From an uncultured Actinomycetes bacterium (GTDB lineage Bacteria; Actinomycetota; Acidimicrobiia; Acidimicrobiales; Acidimicrobilacustridaceae): a stretch of DNA of 15,212 nucleotides. This document shows positions 12,710 to 15,212 of the stretch, in pieces. Under the pieces are notes generated by a model. That model was given only the letters and a program-made list of their open reading frames with translations, was not told the origin of the DNA and did no database searches. The position numbers and the translations under genes are program-made. The stretch lies in the NCBI GenBank assembly GCA_945957335.1, contig CAMFLJ010000054.1, forward strand, positions 1 through 15,212, given 5' to 3'. Every line of letters starts with the position of its first letter. Positions within the stretch are counted from its first letter, which is position 1.

Positions 12710-13864
12710 ATGACCACGCCACTGCCCGACGACGACACCGTCGACCTCGTCCCGCCCGCGGCGGCCGAGTCGCAGGCCACCGCCATCGGTGTCGCCTCCG
12801 CGGTCGCGCCGGCCGACGGGCTCACCCCGCTGCAGCGCCTGCTCATCGAGGCGCTCTTCCCCGCCATGACCGGCCACCCGGTCAGCGTCGGCGACCACGA
12901 GGCGATGGCACCCGAGGAGCTCGGCGCCGTGCTGGGCCGCCGCAACCTCGCGTTCCGCACACGAGGCGTGCAGATCATGCTCCTGTGCGCCCTGGTGCTG
13001 CGGCCCCTCCCGCCCGAGGTGGCCGAGCGGGTCGAGGCCTTCGCCCGCGAGCTCGAGGTCGACGACGGCATGGTCGAGGTGGCCCGGCGCTTCGCCGACG
13101 GGGCCCTCGGCCTCGCCGCGTTCGACTTCGAGCGCAACGGCTACACGTCGGAGTGGTCACCCGAGCAGGTCGGCTCGCTGCACACGTCGGTGCGCCTCAG
13201 CCAGCCGTGGGACGTCGCCGTCGCCGACCCGGCCCTGGCCGACCGCTGGGCCGCGCTGGGCGACCTGCCCGAGGGCACCCTCGGGCGCCGGGTGTGGGAG
13301 CTCTACCGGGCGCGGGGCTTCGCCTTCCCCGGCACCCCCGGCTCGGCCCCACCACTGCTGGCCCAGCACGACTGGGTGCACGTGGTCGCCGACTTCGGCA
13401 CCACGGTGGCCTCCGAGCTCGAGGTGTTCGCCTTCATCGCCCGGGCCAATGACGACATGAAGGCCTTCTCGCTGCTGGCGATGGTCGTGTCGCTCTTCGA
13501 GACGGGCTACCTGCGCGCCGGTGCCGGCCTGTTCGAGGCGTTCCCCGGCAACCTCTCCGCCGAGGAGGGCATGGCCGTGCGGGTCGCCGACGCCATGCGG
13601 CGCGGTGCGCTCTGCCACGACGAGGCCACCGGCTCGGACAGCATCGACTTCCTGCAGGTCGACTGGTTCGACCTCGCTCCCCTGCCCGTCGAGGAGGTCC
13701 GCCGGCGGTTCCGGGTGCCACCGAAGGCCGACGAGGCGCTCGCGGCCGGCTCGATCGGCCCGTGGGAGCCGGGCGGCATCAGCCCGTTCCAGCAGGCCGC
13801 CGGGCGCGAGATGGCCGAGACCCAGGGCCGCCCCTACGAGGCCTACGGCGCCGAGGCGGTCTGA
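12710..13864 (+). CDS. TerB-like / COQ4-like two-domain protein
   Basis: A 384-aa cytosolic protein. The C-terminal part resembles COQ4, a metal-binding protein of ubiquinone synthesis. LPEGTLGRRVWELYRARGF (186-204) matches the COQ4 lead-in, and HDWVH...E keeps the metal motif HDxxH-x11-E exactly (H220, D221, H224, E236). The N-terminal part, about 38-140, is helical with acidic and ADGLTPLQRLLIEALF-type features that resemble TerB-like modules; this assignment is weaker. ATG 12710 follows GGAGG by 6 bases and is preferred over the in-frame GTG at 12647. The organism type suggested by the window uses menaquinone, so a ubiquinone role is unlikely. Oxidation or decarboxylation of another quinone-like or aromatic compound is one guess. 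It is divergent from the intradiol dioxygenase and shares its control region, and a COQ8-like gene lies on the same window. Confidence 0.75.
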   Translation: MTTPLPDDDTVDLVPPAAAESQATAIGVASAVAPADGLTPLQRLLIEALFPAMTGHPVSVGDHEAMAPEELGAVLGRRNLAFRTRGVQIMLLCALVLRPLPPEVAERVEAFARELEVDDGMVEVARRFADGALGLAAFDFERNGYTSEWSPEQVGSLHTSVRLSQPWDVAVADPALADRWAALGDLPEGTLGRRVWELYRARGFAFPGTPGSAPPLLAQHDWVHVVADFGTTVASELEVFAFIARANDDMKAFSLLAMVVSLFETGYLRAGAGLFEAFPGNLSAEEGMAVRVADAMRRGALCHDEATGSDSIDFLQVDWFDLAPLPVEEVRRRFRVPPKADEALAAGSIGPWEPGGISPFQQAAGREMAETQGRPYEAYGAEAV

Positions 13865-13903
13865 CCGGCTCCGGCCACCTCGGCCGCGGCGTGGTGCCGG
13901 CGC

Positions 13904-14797
13904 TCAGCCGCCGCAGTGCTCGGTGACGAAGCGGGCGATGCGGGCGAGCGACGCGTCGGCCTCGGGCATGTCGCCGGCGTAGCCGAGCCAGGTGTGGAAG
14001 GCGCCGTCGACGAGCTCGAAGGTGGTGTCGACCCCCGCCTCGGCCGCCACCCGGGCCAGCTCTGCGCTGTCGTCCCGCAGGGTCTCGGTCGGCCCGACCA
14101 TCACCAGCAGGGGCGGCAGCCCGGTGAGGTCGCCGAAGACGGGAGACGCCAGCGGGTCGGTGGGGTCGTGGCCCTGGAGGTAGAGCCCGACGAAGCGGGG
14201 CATGTCGTCGAGGCGTGAGAACGGGTCGTGGGGTCGGTTCGTCACGTTCGACTCGCCCCGAAAGGTGAGGTCGGGCGCGGGCGACACCGCCACCAGCGCG
14301 CCAGGCAGAGGGACGCCTTCGTCGCGCAGCGCCAGTGCGGTGGCCAGCACCAGGTTGGCGCCGGCCGAGTCGCCGGCGAGGGCGACGCGCCGAGGGTCGA
14401 CGCCGTGGTCGAGCACCCACCGGTAGGCGGCGACGCAGTCGTGCACGGCCGCCGGGAACGGGTGCTCGGGCGCCAACCGGTAGCCGACCACCAACGTCCG
14501 CCCGCCCACGGCGCCGGCCAGACGCCCACCGAGCACGCGGTGGGTGCCGATGCTGCACAGCACCCAGCCACCGCCGTGGAAGAAGCAGATCACCGGCCCG
14601 TCGTCGGCCGTCCCGTCCCAGGTCTCCCACTCGGCGGGCACGCCGCCGGCATCGACCTCCACCGAGCGCAACGGCGCCGGCGACGGCACGTGCTCGCGCC
14701 AGCCCGCGGCCGCGCGCCACTCCTCCACCGTCAGGCCCTCGCTCGACGGGAGCGCCCACAGGTCGGCCACCACTCGCTCACGCTGTTCGCTCGCCAT
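13904..14797 (-). CDS. Alpha/beta hydrolase fold-3 (HSL-family) esterase
   Basis: A 297-aa cytosolic serine esterase of the hormone-sensitive-lipase family, which hydrolyses short acyl or acetyl esters. The oxyanion motif is HGGGW (74-78), the nucleophile S144 lies in GDSAG (142-146), and the base is H268 in GAFHTW. The acid position reads GPTETLRDD, so E238 stands where many relatives have Asp; Glu here is common in the acetyl-hydrolase branch. YRLAPEHPFPAAVHD (106-120) is also typical. There is no signal peptide. ATG 14797 has GGGAGGAG upstream. It converges on the TerB-COQ4 gene with a 39-base gap, and is separated from the P-II gene upstream by a hairpin, so it has its own transcript. Confidence 0.93.
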   Translation of the reverse strand: MASEQRERVVADLWALPSSEGLTVEEWRAAAGWREHVPSPAPLRSVEVDAGGVPAEWETWDGTADDGPVICFFHGGGWVLCSIGTHRVLGGRLAGAVGGRTLVVGYRLAPEHPFPAAVHDCVAAYRWVLDHGVDPRRVALAGDSAGANLVLATALALRDEGVPLPGALVAVSPAPDLTFRGESNVTNRPHDPFSRLDDMPRFVGLYLQGHDPTDPLASPVFGDLTGLPPLLVMVGPTETLRDDSAELARVAAEAGVDTTFELVDGAFHTWLGYAGDMPEADASLARIARFVTEHCGG

Positions 14798-14896
14798 CAG
14801 TCCGTCTCCTCCCGGTCACCCCCCACCCTTCCCGATCGGCATCACGCCACGGTTTCGCTGGCATGACGGCTCCGACCGTGGCCGCCCCAGGCGCGA

Positions 14897-14925
14897 CGAG
14901 GGGCGGGCACGCGGCCCGCCCCTCG
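14897..14925 (-). terminator. Strong GC hairpin after the P-II gene
   Basis: CGAGGGGCGGGC (14897-14908) and its exact complement (14914-14925) enclose ACGCG, a perfect 12-bp stem. It starts 21 bases downstream of the P-II stop on the minus strand and would isolate that gene from the esterase. There is no T tract. Confidence 0.75.
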
Positions 14926-14946
14926 GTCGATCTGCCGGGATCGTGG

Positions 14947-15212
14947 CTAGATCGCCTCCACGCCCTTCTCGGCGGTGCGGATCCGGACGAGCTCGTCGAG
15001 CGAGTAGACCCAGATCTTCCCGTCGCCGATCTTGCCGGTCTGCCCGGCGGTGGTGATCGTGTCCACGACCCCCGCCACCGACGACTCGTCGACGACGACC
15101 TCGAGCTTCAACTTGGGCAGAAGGTCGACCTTGTACTCCGACCCACGGAACACCTCGGTCTTGCCGCCCTGGCGGCCGAAGCCCTTGACCTCGGTGACGG
15201 TGACACCGGTGA
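14947..15212 (-). CDS. Nitrogen regulatory protein P-II (GlnB/GlnK), 5' end outside window
   Basis: The last 87 codons of a P-II signalling protein, the trimeric sensor of 2-oxoglutarate and ATP/ADP that controls nitrogen uptake and assimilation. Aligning TVTEVKGFGRQ with the family places the first residue here at position 26, giving exactly 112 residues in total, the standard length. The T-loop reads GGKTEVFRGSEYKVD: Tyr51, the uridylylation or adenylylation site, is present, while residue 46 is Phe. The TGKIGDGKIWV and VRIRTAEKG signatures of the nucleotide site follow. Actinobacterial P-II is typically adenylylated at Tyr51. The frame continues past the right edge, so the internal GTG near 15153 is not the start. 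Neighbours usually include amtB upstream, beyond this window. Confidence 0.95.
   Translation of the reverse strand, partial: TGVTVTEVKGFGRQGGKTEVFRGSEYKVDLLPKLKLEVVVDESSVAGVVDTITTAGQTGKIGDGKIWVYSLDELVRIRTAEKGVEAI

Noticed and set aside
14824..14850. GCCGATCG on the minus strand before the esterase as a sigma-28 promoter
   Set aside because: No TAAA-like element lies at 15-16 bases spacing, and the -10 match is weaker. GCCGATC is expected by chance in this DNA.

Overview
The window looks like actinobacterial DNA. It is GC-rich with strong third-position G/C bias, carries an actinobacterial-style P-II protein, and encodes secreted proteins with Thr/Pro-rich linkers, Tat-type RR leaders and the DUF1800/DUF1501 pair. 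Acidimicrobiia (Iamia/Ilumatobacter-like) is my best guess at class level, but that is inference. The window starts with non-biological sequence: bases 8-49 are an Illumina Nextera i7 index plus transposase adapter, so the left edge is a raw contig end.

Left block (50-2848): a 5'-truncated mannitol-dehydrogenase/fructuronate-reductase-family gene overlaps a LarA-family (nickel-pincer-cofactor) racemase/epimerase gene by 4 bases. Together they suggest sugar-acid interconversion, possibly mannonate to gluconate. Next comes a visibly less coding-dense stretch with a frameshifted SHOCT-domain gene remnant, short repeats, and a 43-nt 3' fragment of a tRNA-Ala(UGC) gene. That fragment is what the far end of an element integrated into a tRNA gene looks like, so 1-2805 may be part of a genomic island.

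Middle block (2850-6390, all + strand): two paralogous small secreted Ig-like proteins with identical C-terminal ends flank a methyl-accepting chemotaxis protein that lacks a recognisable second membrane segment and HAMP domain. A phytanoyl-CoA-dioxygenase-like (PhyH) Fe(II)/2OG oxygenase follows. Strong GC hairpins follow both small-protein genes.

Right block (6410-15212): on the minus strand are a secreted intradiol dioxygenase lipoprotein, a DUF1800-DUF1501 pair overlapping by 4 bases, and an ABC1/UbiB (COQ8-like) membrane kinase-like protein. A good sigma-28/WhiG-type promoter lies in front of DUF1800, and a weaker one lies in front of the chemotaxis gene. Divergent from the dioxygenase is a two-part protein with a TerB-like N-terminus and a COQ4-like C-terminus that keeps the HDxxH-x11-E metal motif. 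Convergent with it is an HSL-family esterase, and the window ends inside a P-II (GlnB/GlnK) gene. I see no CRISPR array, insertion sequence, intact tRNA, rRNA or integrase.
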